Assembly (NCBI GenBank): GCA_017656255.1
Contig: JACDOE010000001.1
Location: forward strand, 1,143,947-1,207,946
DNA: 64,000 nucleotides
DNA from: Bacillaceae bacterium
Lineage (GTDB): Bacteria; Bacillota; Bacilli; JACDOE01
Direction of reading: 5' to 3'
Made by a program: the position numbers and the translations under genes. Of this stretch, positions 38,874 through 46,546 are shown piece by piece; positions within the stretch are counted from its first letter, which is position 1, and every line of letters begins with the position of its first letter. The notes beneath the pieces are model-generated. The model had not been told where the DNA came from. It made no database searches and worked only from the letters and a program-made list of their open reading frames with translations.

Positions 38874-40073
38874 TCAGGATGCCTGCTTTTGGTTAGCGGG
38901 TGCATTCACTTTTTCCGCATCCCAGTAGATATCGGCAATCACCTGCGCCAGCGCCTCTGCACTCCGGTATGACTCTTCCAGTGTATTCCCGATGCCGCCG
39001 ATCTCAACAATCACACTGTTGGGGGAAACCGACTGGTTGTATTCACCGTGCCCCTGATTTTCCGCCTTTCCGATAATGCCTTTGGACAGGCCGGGATATT
39101 TCTCATTAATCTTCTGATGCAACTGTTCAGCAAATGCAAGATTTTTCTCCCAGTGTGGATTGGCTTTCCCGATGACAAAAAAGATCTGGGCGTATGACTG
39201 GCCGTTAATGGTAACGGTTGTTTTTTCCCGATCGAGTCCGTCCCGGTGAATATCAAAAAAATAGGCGATGTCATCGTTTTGCTGAATAGCCGCCTGCACC
39301 ACTTTTCTAGAACTCGCGTAAGCCAGGGAATACGGCACCTGACCCAGATGATCATCCGCATTGACCATGGTTTTAACACCGAGTCGTCTCAACTCTTCCG
39401 CCAGTTTTTTTCCGACCAGTGTAATGTTTTTGGTTTTATGCTGCAGGAGACTATCATTACTTTCATTCTGCAGTTCCGGTATGGTTCGCCAGGACTCACG
39501 ATTATGCGTGTGGTAGATAAATACGACCTTTTCCCCATCCGTGTCCAGATCAGGCTGAACATCCGTCACGTCGCTTTCCGGGTCCGGTTGTTCTTCCTGG
39601 CCTCCTCCCTCTTTTTCTACAAAAAAGTCATCTGTCGGAGGCGGGGACTCCCGTCCGAAATCGGTATAATTGACACCATCTGCCGCCACCAGAACGTCGA
39701 TGTCATAGGTCTCAAAACCCGGCAGTTCCCTTCCCAGAAACGTCCGTGGATCCCGGGGATTGATGCTGGTAATCAGTTCGAAAACGAAATCGGTCATCGA
39801 TTGTTGCTGCACGGTCCTGTTTTGAGCTTGTACAACCTGCTTCGATACCGGGATACCGTTTTCGATGACCCGGATCAGCGTCGCCGATGAAACCCCGGAA
39901 ACCAGTTTTTTCACGGAGGGCGAGGAAAACGTGACTGCGACCCTGCTCGCCGATAAAAATCCCACCACAATAAATAGAAAAGCTGTTGCCACAACCAGAA
40001 AAATAAAGCTTCTCTGAACACTTGTCCGACTCATATTTACGGTCATACTTCGAAATCGTCTGTGCCGGCGCAA
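38874..40073 (-). CDS. spoIIP: stage II sporulation protein P (SpoIIP)
   Basis: Peptidoglycan amidase/endopeptidase of the SpoIIDMP complex that drives engulfment. It has 399 residues: a basic N-terminus, one span (SFIFLVVATAFLFIVVGFL), an acidic linker, then the catalytic domain from VVFIYHTHNRESW (zinc His). It continues with YFFDIHRDGLDREKT and VIVEIGGIGNTLEES. The reading begins at a TTG (40073) with AAGGGTGAT upstream; an ATG at 40046 would remove nine residues. It follows gpr as in other Bacillales and ends 34 bp before yqxA. Confidence 0.95.
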   Translation of the reverse strand: MRRHRRFRSMTVNMSRTSVQRSFIFLVVATAFLFIVVGFLSASRVAVTFSSPSVKKLVSGVSSATLIRVIENGIPVSKQVVQAQNRTVQQQSMTDFVFELITSINPRDPRTFLGRELPGFETYDIDVLVAADGVNYTDFGRESPPPTDDFFVEKEGGGQEEQPDPESDVTDVQPDLDTDGEKVVFIYHTHNRESWRTIPELQNESNDSLLQHKTKNITLVGKKLAEELRRLGVKTMVNADDHLGQVPYSLAYASSRKVVQAAIQQNDDIAYFFDIHRDGLDREKTTVTINGQSYAQIFFVIGKANPHWEKNLAFAEQLHQKINEKYPGLSKGIIGKAENQGHGEYNQSVSPNSVIVEIGGIGNTLEESYRSAEALAQVIADIYWDAEKVNAPANQKQAS

Positions 40074-40188
40074 TGCCTATCACCCTTCCTCATATCAGTC
40101 TCCCCTTCGACATGGTCAGCAGGGTGCGTTTCGAATGAAATACCTTTTCTACTAGACTGTATGAAGATGGACAGGCATTTAGAACAAC

Positions 40189-41310
40189 CTAGTGGGTATA
40201 GGCTGATACATTCTCCATGTCAACCACTTCGTGCAGGGCCGCATTCAATCCATTCGCCAGGATATTACCCATATCTTCGATAAATTGATCCACTTCCTTG
40301 GGCGTGACGATCAGATTGTGCCCGAGGGGCTGCAACACTTCCCGGATCAATTCTCTTTTTTCCTCATCTTTTAAATTTCCGACCAGGCCCATGATCACTT
40401 TCTGCTCCTCGGGGGTCGGCAGGTCATCGGCCGTATAGGGTTCACGTTTTTCCGGGAGGGAGGCACCTTCCGGAGCCAGTCTGCCGGCCGGAGCCGGGGG
40501 CTTCTGGTTCGCTTTCATTTGCCGCCCCAGATGAGCCAGGATGTACTCAATCGTGTCACTGGCAATCGTGGTGGCGTCCACCACAGTGGGAACCCCGATG
40601 GCAATGACGGGGACGCCCAGAACTTCTTCGGTGATCGGCATGCGTTTGTTTCCGATGCCCGATCCGGGATGAATCCCCGTATCCGTGATCTGGATGGTGG
40701 TGTTGACACGTTCAATGGCACGGGAAGCCAGGGCATCCACGGCAATAATAAAATCCGGTTGCACCTTCCCAATCACCCCGTGCACGATTTCTCCGGTCTC
40801 AATCCCGGTGATTCCCAGAACACCGGGAGCCAGCGCACTCACCGAACGATACCCTTCATCCACTTCGTCCGGCATCAATTGATACAGGTGCCGCGTGATC
40901 AGCACATTTTCGACTACGATTGGTCCCAGGGCATCCGGTGTGACATTCCAGTTTCCCAGACCGATGACAAGTGCCCTGGCATCGGAACCGATTCCTTTTT
41001 TCTTGAGGAACTGATCAAAATTTTGCGCCAGCCGGGTGGTCACTTTATCCTGAAAAGGCGTGTCCTTGCGTCGTAACCCGGGAGCTTCCAGCGTCAGGTA
41101 ATGGCCCGGGAGCTTTCCGATTTCTTCACCGCCCTCTTTTGTTTTTACATGCATCCAGGTGGTTCGGATGCCGTCCTGTTCATCCGATTGAATCTCCACC
41201 CCCGGAATTTCGCCGCCTCTTTTTTCCGTCATCATCTGATGGGCTTCAAGCGCCAGATCCGTTCTCACCTGATACCGGCTCAAATCCAGTTTTCCGTGCT
41301 GTTCAGACAT
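40189..41310 (-). CDS. gpr: germination protease GPR
   Basis: Degrades small acid-soluble spore proteins in germination. The 373-residue zymogen has a short propeptide (MSEQHGKLDLSRYQVRTDLA), the conserved GEIPGVEIQSDEQ region, VIGLGNWNVTPDALGP, and IIAVDALASRAIERVNTTIQ with the catalytic Asp. GIHPGSGIGNKR follows. It is divergent from rpsT, the normal Bacillales order. A sigma-G promoter is expected but no element with correct spacing could be read. Confidence 0.96.
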   Translation of the reverse strand: MSEQHGKLDLSRYQVRTDLALEAHQMMTEKRGGEIPGVEIQSDEQDGIRTTWMHVKTKEGGEEIGKLPGHYLTLEAPGLRRKDTPFQDKVTTRLAQNFDQFLKKKGIGSDARALVIGLGNWNVTPDALGPIVVENVLITRHLYQLMPDEVDEGYRSVSALAPGVLGITGIETGEIVHGVIGKVQPDFIIAVDALASRAIERVNTTIQITDTGIHPGSGIGNKRMPITEEVLGVPVIAIGVPTVVDATTIASDTIEYILAHLGRQMKANQKPPAPAGRLAPEGASLPEKREPYTADDLPTPEEQKVIMGLVGNLKDEEKRELIREVLQPLGHNLIVTPKEVDQFIEDMGNILANGLNAALHEVVDMENVSAYTH

Positions 41311-41391
41311 ATTCGGACTCCTTTCATGCAGATTGGAAAATTCTTACCTTTAGCTTGTATTTGCCGGCGTATGTTTATTCATGACCCCCTG

Positions 41392-41420
41392 TTGCATTTT
41401 CTTGACCTGCATGATAAAAT
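41392..41420 (+). promoter_or_regulatory. rpsT promoter
   Basis: TTGCAT (41392-41397), 17 bases, TAAAAT (41415-41420) preceded by TGA (extended -10), about 50 bases before the rpsT start. Confidence 0.7.
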
Positions 41421-41471
41421 ACGAAATGTTGTATTGGCCCGTTACGGAGTTTCATCAAGGAGGTGAAAGAC

Positions 41472-41741
41472 ATGCCTAACATTAAATCAGCGATTAAAAG
41501 AACCAGACAGAATGAAAAACGCCGTGCTCTGCGCAAGTCTCAAAAAAGTGATCTGCGCACAGCTATTAAAAATTTTGAAGTAGCTCTTGACAAAAACGAT
41601 CTGGAAACTGCTAAAGAAACACTTAAAGTGGCAACCCGGAAACTGGACAAAGCCGTAACCAAAGGCCTTATCCATAAGAATGCGGCTGCTCGCCACAAGT
41701 CTCGTCTCATGAAAAAGTTCAACAAAGTTTCGGCGTCCTGA
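41472..41741 (+). CDS. rpsT: 30S ribosomal protein S20
   Basis: 89-residue basic helical protein of the small subunit, MPNIKSAIKRTRQNEKRRAL and KKFNKVSAS at the end, with the usual KGLIHKNAAARHKSRL motif. The ATG at 41472 is chosen: AAGGAGG precedes it and the family starts MPNIKSA. It is monocistronic, with two terminators downstream. Confidence 0.99.
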   Translation: MPNIKSAIKRTRQNEKRRALRKSQKSDLRTAIKNFEVALDKNDLETAKETLKVATRKLDKAVTKGLIHKNAAARHKSRLMKKFNKVSAS

Positions 41742-41796
41742 TAAGCCGATTATGTATAAAACACCATTTTTGCACACTCATTTGAATCAATCCACG

Positions 41797-41829
41797 AAAA
41801 AAGGGAGCTTTCCGCTCCCAATTTTATTT
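41797..41829. terminator. rpsT terminator 1
   Basis: GGGAGC, TTTCC loop, GCTCCC, then AATTTTATTT on the plus strand and TTTTTT on the minus strand. Confidence 0.85.
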
Positions 41830-41844
41830 ACTACTAATGAAAGA

Positions 41845-41870
41845 GCTTCCTCGATTGAGGAAGCCTTTTT
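41845..41870. terminator. terminator between rpsT and mobA
   Basis: GCTTCCTC, GATT loop, GAGGAAGC, then CTTTTT: a perfect 8-bp stem that backs up rpsT termination and can end the convergent mobA unit. Confidence 0.88.
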
Positions 41871-41886
41871 AATTTTTACAGGCTTT

Positions 41887-42486
41887 TTATTTGCGTTGTG
41901 CCAGCTGTTCCGCTTTCTTCAAATCGACGGGCGTGTTGACATTCATCAGGGCCTTATCGGGATCGGCCAGGTGTCGGAACGCGTGTTCCGCCACATTTTT
42001 CACCCGAATCCGGTCGAGAAAATCGATCATCCGGTACTGTTTTTCCCTCAGTGTCTGTTCCAGCTCCGACTGAATCCGGCGGTGCCAGGCTGAAAAAAGG
42101 GGATGAACCTTGCCTCCTGCTACCGGTACGACCGCATCGGTCTCATCATCCAGTTGTTCCAGCAGATATGCGGCCAGTTCGGATGAAACGAAGGGCATGT
42201 CGCAGGCACTGACAAAAAGTCTGTCGTGCCGGCTGCCAGCCATCCCCGAATAAATACCGGCCAGGGGCCCTCTTCCGGCAAATTCGTCAACGTCGGTAAT
42301 CACTGTAACGGGGTATTCCCGAAAAAGACCGGGTTCTCCAGAAACAATGATGATTTCCGAAAAAAGGGGTGACATCCTGTTAAGAATACGTTCAGTGACC
42401 GGTACCCCGCCGACAGGCATGACCGCCTTGTTCCGGCCCATTCTTCTAGAACTTCCGCCGGCCAGCAAAATCAGGGCTGCATCCAT
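41887..42486 (-). CDS. mobA: molybdenum cofactor guanylyltransferase MobA
   Basis: Transfers GMP to molybdopterin. 199 residues: nucleotide loop ALILLAGGSSRRMGRNKAVM, the metal site in SACDMPFVSSELAAYL, and VVPVAGGKVHPLFSAWHR. The ATG overlaps the holA stop (TAATG), giving translational coupling. No other molybdenum gene is nearby, so its enzyme clients lie outside the window. Confidence 0.92.
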   Translation of the reverse strand: MDAALILLAGGSSRRMGRNKAVMPVGGVPVTERILNRMSPLFSEIIIVSGEPGLFREYPVTVITDVDEFAGRGPLAGIYSGMAGSRHDRLFVSACDMPFVSSELAAYLLEQLDDETDAVVPVAGGKVHPLFSAWHRRIQSELEQTLREKQYRMIDFLDRIRVKNVAEHAFRHLADPDKALMNVNTPVDLKKAEQLAQRK

Positions 42487-43514
42487 TACATCACCCATTC
42501 TTTCAGTTTTAACAGAAACATCTCAAGGGCCAGCACCCGGTCCGTCTGTCCCGTTTTCATCCGCACATCTTCCTCAGCAAGGTGCTTGAGTATGTTTCGG
42601 AGCGTTGACTCCTGCAACTGTCTTCCCTGCTGGGAGGCCAGCTTAACCACATAGGGGTGAAGTTTCAACTGGGAAGCCACTTGCTTCTGCGAATATCCCT
42701 TTTCACTGAGGATTTTCACCTGCAGGATGATCCGAAATTGCCTCGCCAAAAGACTGAGAATCCGAATGGGCTCTTCTTTATTTTTGAGAAGGTCATACAG
42801 AATCTGAAAGGCATCATCCAGCCTGAGGTGAGCCACCCGATCGACCAGAGTAAAAATGTTCTGTTCCAGGGATCGGCTGACCATCATTTCCGCCATTTCT
42901 CTGGTGATAGTTCCGCTGGAACCGGCATACAGCGAGAGTTTGTTCAGTTCCTGGTCGAGCATCTGCAGGCTCGCACCCACCAGAGCCACCAGAAGTTGAA
43001 CAGCTTCCGGGTCAATGTCAGCCTGATAAAATTTGGCCCGCTTCCTCACCCAGTCTTCCAGTTCCTTGCCTTTCAGCGGAAGGAACGGTGTAACCACCGC
43101 TTTACTTTTCAATGCCTTGACCACTTTTTTTCGTTCATCCAGTTTGTCGTGAGGCACAATCAACACCACGGTGGTGTAATCCGGCGGATCCTGAACATAG
43201 CGGATCAGGGCATCCACATCATGCTCCACAGCATGCTTTGTCTTATTACCTGTTAAAAATAGGGCGTTCTGACCGACAACCATTCTTTTATCAGCCATAA
43301 AGGGGTAGGTTTCCGCATCTTCAAGCAGTTGTTGTAGCGGCGCTTCCTTTAGATCATAAACGGAATAGTTAAAATCCCTTGTATCCGCCGTGACAAGTTG
43401 ACGTTCCATAAAGGCGGTCAGTTCGGAAATGAGAAAGTCTTCGGTTCCATAAAATAAATAGAGGGGGGCTACCTGTCCATTTTTCACGTCTCTGGCGACC
43501 TGCTGATACGTCAT
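42486..43514 (-). CDS. holA: DNA polymerase III subunit delta (HolA)
   Basis: Clamp-loader subunit that opens the beta clamp. 342 residues: N-terminal AAA+-like domain with APLYLFYGTEDFLISELTAF and a middle region DPPDYTTVVLIVPHDKLDER. The C-terminal collar contains LARQFRIILQVKILSEKGYS and LKLHPYVVKLASQQGR. Gene order holA near rpsT/gpr is normal for Bacillales. Confidence 0.95.
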   Translation of the reverse strand: MTYQQVARDVKNGQVAPLYLFYGTEDFLISELTAFMERQLVTADTRDFNYSVYDLKEAPLQQLLEDAETYPFMADKRMVVGQNALFLTGNKTKHAVEHDVDALIRYVQDPPDYTTVVLIVPHDKLDERKKVVKALKSKAVVTPFLPLKGKELEDWVRKRAKFYQADIDPEAVQLLVALVGASLQMLDQELNKLSLYAGSSGTITREMAEMMVSRSLEQNIFTLVDRVAHLRLDDAFQILYDLLKNKEEPIRILSLLARQFRIILQVKILSEKGYSQKQVASQLKLHPYVVKLASQQGRQLQESTLRNILKHLAEEDVRMKTGQTDRVLALEMFLLKLKEWVM

Positions 43515-43541
43515 CGCTTACACCCCCGAAAAAGATTTGAA

Positions 43542-43970
43542 TTAAAGATCACGAATTAAGACTGATGAAACTGTTGTTGCAATTTTTTTCCCGTTCTGGG
43601 TCAGTTCCGCCACCAGATAGGCAACCGTTTTTCCCATTCTCTCCACCCGGGCTTCCACGTCAACGACGCCGGGTAAAGCCGGACGGTGAAACGTCGTGTC
43701 CAGATCGATGGATGCGAATCCCTGGCTGTCGTCGAGTTTGGATGCGATCGCATAGGCCATCATAATATCAGCGGCCGATGAGAGAAATCCGCCCATCACG
43801 ATGCCATGTCCATTAACAAACTTCTCATCCACTTCCCATTTTCCTCTGGCTATTCCGTCCTCGGCATATTCCGCCTTGATCTGCAACGTCAGATCACAGT
43901 TAGGCGGTACATGCCCTTTACGGGGAACATCCATGAGATCGCTGATTTTATAAATTTTACTATTACTCAT
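43542..43970 (-). CDS. PaaI-type hotdog thioesterase
   Basis: 142 residues of the hotdog fold: KFVNGHGIVMGGFLSSAADI holds the helix with the catalytic region (HGxxxGG), then FASIDLDTTFHRPALPGVVD and VLIRDL at the end. Likely hydrolyses acyl-CoA; substrate unknown. It lies 27 bp upstream of holA and may be co-transcribed. Confidence 0.85.
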   Translation of the reverse strand: MSNSKIYKISDLMDVPRKGHVPPNCDLTLQIKAEYAEDGIARGKWEVDEKFVNGHGIVMGGFLSSAADIMMAYAIASKLDDSQGFASIDLDTTFHRPALPGVVDVEARVERMGKTVAYLVAELTQNGKKIATTVSSVLIRDL

Positions 43971-44038
43971 ACGCCAACTCCTGTTCGTTTTATTTTCTAT
44001 TATAGTGAATGGTTGTTTGGGGTGTAAACAATTCCACT

Positions 44039-44065
44039 AAAAAACGCAGCCAAAAATGACTGCGT
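44039..44065 (-). terminator. rho-independent terminator
   Basis: ACGCAG, ten bases, CTGCGT followed by TTTTTT on the minus strand. It ends the M23 peptidase transcript and/or the candidate small RNA. Confidence 0.85.
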
Positions 44066-44152
44066 CTGTCGATTCAGGGCGAATGTTTCGCGTTTATGTA
44101 AACGCCCGGTGAAAAGCCATCGACTTTTACACCGGACGGTAAGCAGGTGGGT
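44039..44152 (-). ncRNA. candidate structured small RNA
   Basis: The 252-bp gap between the M23 peptidase and thioesterase genes can be read as a transcription unit of about 114 bases. A TATAAT (44159-44164) has a TTGCAG 15 bases upstream (short spacing). Three hairpins follow: CCGGTG/CACCGG extended by AAAAG/CTTTT (44106-44135), the palindrome GCGTTTACATAAACGC (44090-44105), and a terminator ACGCAG/CTGCGT with six T (44039-44065). A 9-bp inverted repeat, GCAGGTGGG (44143-44151) and CCCACCTGC (44175-44183), flanks the -10 like an operator. It matches no RNA family I know. The terminator may simply belong to the M23 gene. Confidence 0.4.
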
Positions 44153-44222
44153 TGTGGTATTATATTGTACGCCGCCCACCTGCAATTGGTGACCGTTGAC
44201 AAAGACTCATTTTTTCATCTTT

Positions 44223-45080
44223 TTACCGGATATCGGAAGCGGTATCCCACATTTTGAGAAAAGGATAGGGATTAACGGCCTCAGATTCCAGTGACAGCCA
44301 GCTCTCCCTCACGTAAATGCCGAAATGAAGATGGGGCGGGAATTGACCGGTAGTTCCCACGTCACCGTATCCGCTGTCTCCGACATATCCGATCAACTCG
44401 CCCGCCTTCACCCGTTTGCCGATGTGAAGATCATCGGCATAGCGACTGAGGTGGGCATAATAGTAAGACATCTGGGGATGGTCGAGATCCAGAATAGTCA
44501 CCGCCCATCCCCCCAGTCGATTCCAGCCTTTGCGAATCACGATCCCGTCACAGACGGAGACGAGAGGCGTTCCGTGATCGGCCATCAGGTCCGTCCCTTC
44601 ATGTGTACGATTTCCCCCGAAACTGCGTGAGGCGCCCCACGTATCTTCATAAGCAATATGCGGCCGGTCCTCGCTTAAAAACGGAAACACATATGGCTGA
44701 TCCAGAGAGGCGGCTGCCCATCGGTACCCGTTTGCTACCTCACGCATTTTTATAAATGCCGGATCTGTTGTTTCTTCCAGAAAACGTTCGATGTCCCTAC
44801 CGCCAGCTGCTTCTGTCAGATGTCGTGCCGCCTGTTCGATCTTCTCCCGATTCAGGTCAAGGTATTTATCCTGTACTTCATGGTAGGCAGCCAGGTGATA
44901 CCAGGGTATCCCATATTTTTCACCGGTCTCGATATATTCGGTTACCCACGCGGCAGGAAATCGGATCTCCGGCACCGGTGTGGCCTGCTGCTGGTCATAG
45001 ATGATGAATATGCCCAATAGGATCAGCAGAGAGACCAATATGCCTTTGACCAGATACCCGATCCATTTTTTAAATGACAT
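44223..45080 (-). CDS. M23 family membrane-anchored peptidase
   Basis: 285 residues. It has an N-terminal span (GYLVKGILVSLLILLGIFII), a helical region (about 45-130), then a LytM domain. Zinc ligands are seen in GGNRTHEGTDLMADHGTPLV (His, Asp) and in PPHLHFGIYV (HxH). The expected function is cleavage of peptide cross-links in the wall, outside the membrane. It lies 24 bp after the anti-sigma gene and may be part of the same ECF-controlled unit. Confidence 0.88.
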   Translation of the reverse strand: MSFKKWIGYLVKGILVSLLILLGIFIIYDQQQATPVPEIRFPAAWVTEYIETGEKYGIPWYHLAAYHEVQDKYLDLNREKIEQAARHLTEAAGGRDIERFLEETTDPAFIKMREVANGYRWAAASLDQPYVFPFLSEDRPHIAYEDTWGASRSFGGNRTHEGTDLMADHGTPLVSVCDGIVIRKGWNRLGGWAVTILDLDHPQMSYYYAHLSRYADDLHIGKRVKAGELIGYVGDSGYGDVGTTGQFPPHLHFGIYVRESWLSLESEAVNPYPFLKMWDTASDIR

Positions 45081-45104
45081 GGCGACTCCTTTAATGATCT
45101 TGTT

Positions 45105-45929
45105 TTATCTGGCGGATACCAGTACTCTCTTCTCAAAAGGCGGCGCATCTTCAGGCAGGTGAATTTCCCAGTTTTCCTCACTATCCTTCCCGATCAACCG
45201 GTAAAAGATCAATTGATCGGACTCCCAGTTGTAATCCAGTTCCTTATCAGCCATCCATTGATGGGATTTAAAAATCACCTGTCCCTCACTGGAACGAATC
45301 ACCATATTGCTGACACGCTCATCACTTTTTACTTCGGCAATATATACGCCGGAAGGAGAAGGAAGCGATGATATTACGACCGGTTCCCCGGGTCCCGGTG
45401 CCAGCATGGAATGGGTAACCTTATCACCCGCATCCAAGTCTGCAGTAGCAGACTCCTGTGAATCCGCCTTCATGCTTTCTTTAGAAGCTGATTCTTCTAC
45501 CGTCAGGGCATTGGCAAAATCCTGCTGATTCTCGGCAGATTCCAGTTGTCCGCCTTCCAGCGCCGCATCGGATGATTGTTGCATCTGTTGTTGATTATTC
45601 CCGGACCAGATTAGAATCAGTACGGCTGCAGCCGCTACAACTCCACTGAACGTCTTCCATCCGCCGAACCGGCGACGGTTGGAGGTGACTGCACGCCGCT
45701 CCCCGTGGTCGATTTTATCCAATTCCGGTTGAATGGCGTCAACCAGGCTATAAGCTGGTTTGACATCCGGAAGTTTTTCCAGGCCATGGGACAAATTTTT
45801 CATTTTTTCGTACAGGGTGGCGCATTCCCGGCAATCAACCAGATGTTTGTTCATCTTCAGTTTTTCCTCCTGGCTCAAGTCAGCGTCGAGATCACGCTGA
45901 ATCAACTCGACCACCTCTTCACATCTCAT
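45105..45929 (-). CDS. anti-sigma factor with zinc-finger (zf-HC2) domain
   Basis: 274 residues. The N-terminal ZAS domain has HLVDCRECATLYEKM (HxxxCxxC), one span lies near residues 90-106 (GVVAAAAVLILIWSG), and a Ser/Glu/Gln linker follows. The extracytoplasmic beta-rich domain has SPSGVYIAEVKSDERVSN. It should bind and hold the ECF sigma factor, whose stop codon its start overlaps by four bases. The external domain is not a known sensor. Confidence 0.88.
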   Translation of the reverse strand: MRCEEVVELIQRDLDADLSQEEKLKMNKHLVDCRECATLYEKMKNLSHGLEKLPDVKPAYSLVDAIQPELDKIDHGERRAVTSNRRRFGGWKTFSGVVAAAAVLILIWSGNNQQQMQQSSDAALEGGQLESAENQQDFANALTVEESASKESMKADSQESATADLDAGDKVTHSMLAPGPGEPVVISSLPSPSGVYIAEVKSDERVSNMVIRSSEGQVIFKSHQWMADKELDYNWESDQLIFYRLIGKDSEENWEIHLPEDAPPFEKRVLVSAR

Positions 45930-46474
45930 CCCCGAACACCACCTTTCTCATACTCTTGAAGCCACTCCTGAAGCTGCAAACGTGCTCGGAACAGGTAAGA
46001 TTTTACCGTATTAAGCGGCATTTCCAGAGTGTCTGCGATTTCCTGGTAGGTCATATCCTGCAGGTATCGTAGTGTTACCACCGTTCTTTGTTTGTCAGGC
46101 AATTGATTGATGGCATCTTTAATATCACTGGCGATACCGGAACGCTCGATTTCTTCTTCCACATTATGAGAACTCTGAAACATCATGTTGTGTTCATCGA
46201 TGGATACTGTGTCCTTTTTTCTGCGAAACTTATCAATGCAAATATTGGTGACAATCCGCTGAACCCAGGTGGTAAATTTGGCTTTTTGCTGATAGGTATC
46301 TATTTTGGTATAAATGCGAATTAAAGCCTCCTGGGCAGCATCCATGGCATCGTGTTCATTTCCCAGCATATAATAGGCTGTACGGTAGACAGAGTGCTCG
46401 ATTTCCCGCAGCAGCCGGATTAAGGCGTCGCGATCGCCTGACTGTGCGGCACTGATCAGTTCTTGCTCAACCAC
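45926..46474 (-). CDS. ECF-type RNA polymerase sigma factor
   Basis: 182 residues. Region 2 has AMDAAQEALIRIYTKIDTYQ and FTTWVQRIVTNICIDKFRRK. Region 4 has INQLPDKQRTVVTLRYLQDM and YQEIADTLEMPLNTVKSYLF, the helix-turn-helix for the -35 element. The GTG start at 46474 has GAGGGGG eight bases upstream. An ECF-like promoter precedes it, so self-activation is likely. It resembles the SigW/SigX group, but the exact class is not resolved. Confidence 0.93.
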   Translation of the reverse strand: MVEQELISAAQSGDRDALIRLLREIEHSVYRTAYYMLGNEHDAMDAAQEALIRIYTKIDTYQQKAKFTTWVQRIVTNICIDKFRRKKDTVSIDEHNMMFQSSHNVEEEIERSGIASDIKDAINQLPDKQRTVVTLRYLQDMTYQEIADTLEMPLNTVKSYLFRARLQLQEWLQEYEKGGVRG

Positions 46475-46504
46475 TCCTTTTGCCCCCTCTCAGTTAATAA
46501 AACA

Positions 46505-46531
46505 GACGGAATAAATAAAAAAATTGTTGCA
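46505..46531 (-). promoter_or_regulatory. ECF-sigma-like autoregulatory promoter
   Basis: On the minus strand TGCAAC (46526-46531), 17 bases of AT-rich spacer, CGTC (46505-46508). This is one mismatch from the TGAAAC...CGTC/CGTA pattern of Bacillus ECF sigma factors and is placed 30 bases before the sigma gene. Confidence 0.65.
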
Positions 46532-46546
46532 GGTAAAAATTGACGG

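Noticed and set aside
41311..41391. Sigma-G promoter for gpr
   Set aside because: TGAATA and AATACAA are present on the minus strand but only 14 bases apart, too close for sigma-F/G promoters.
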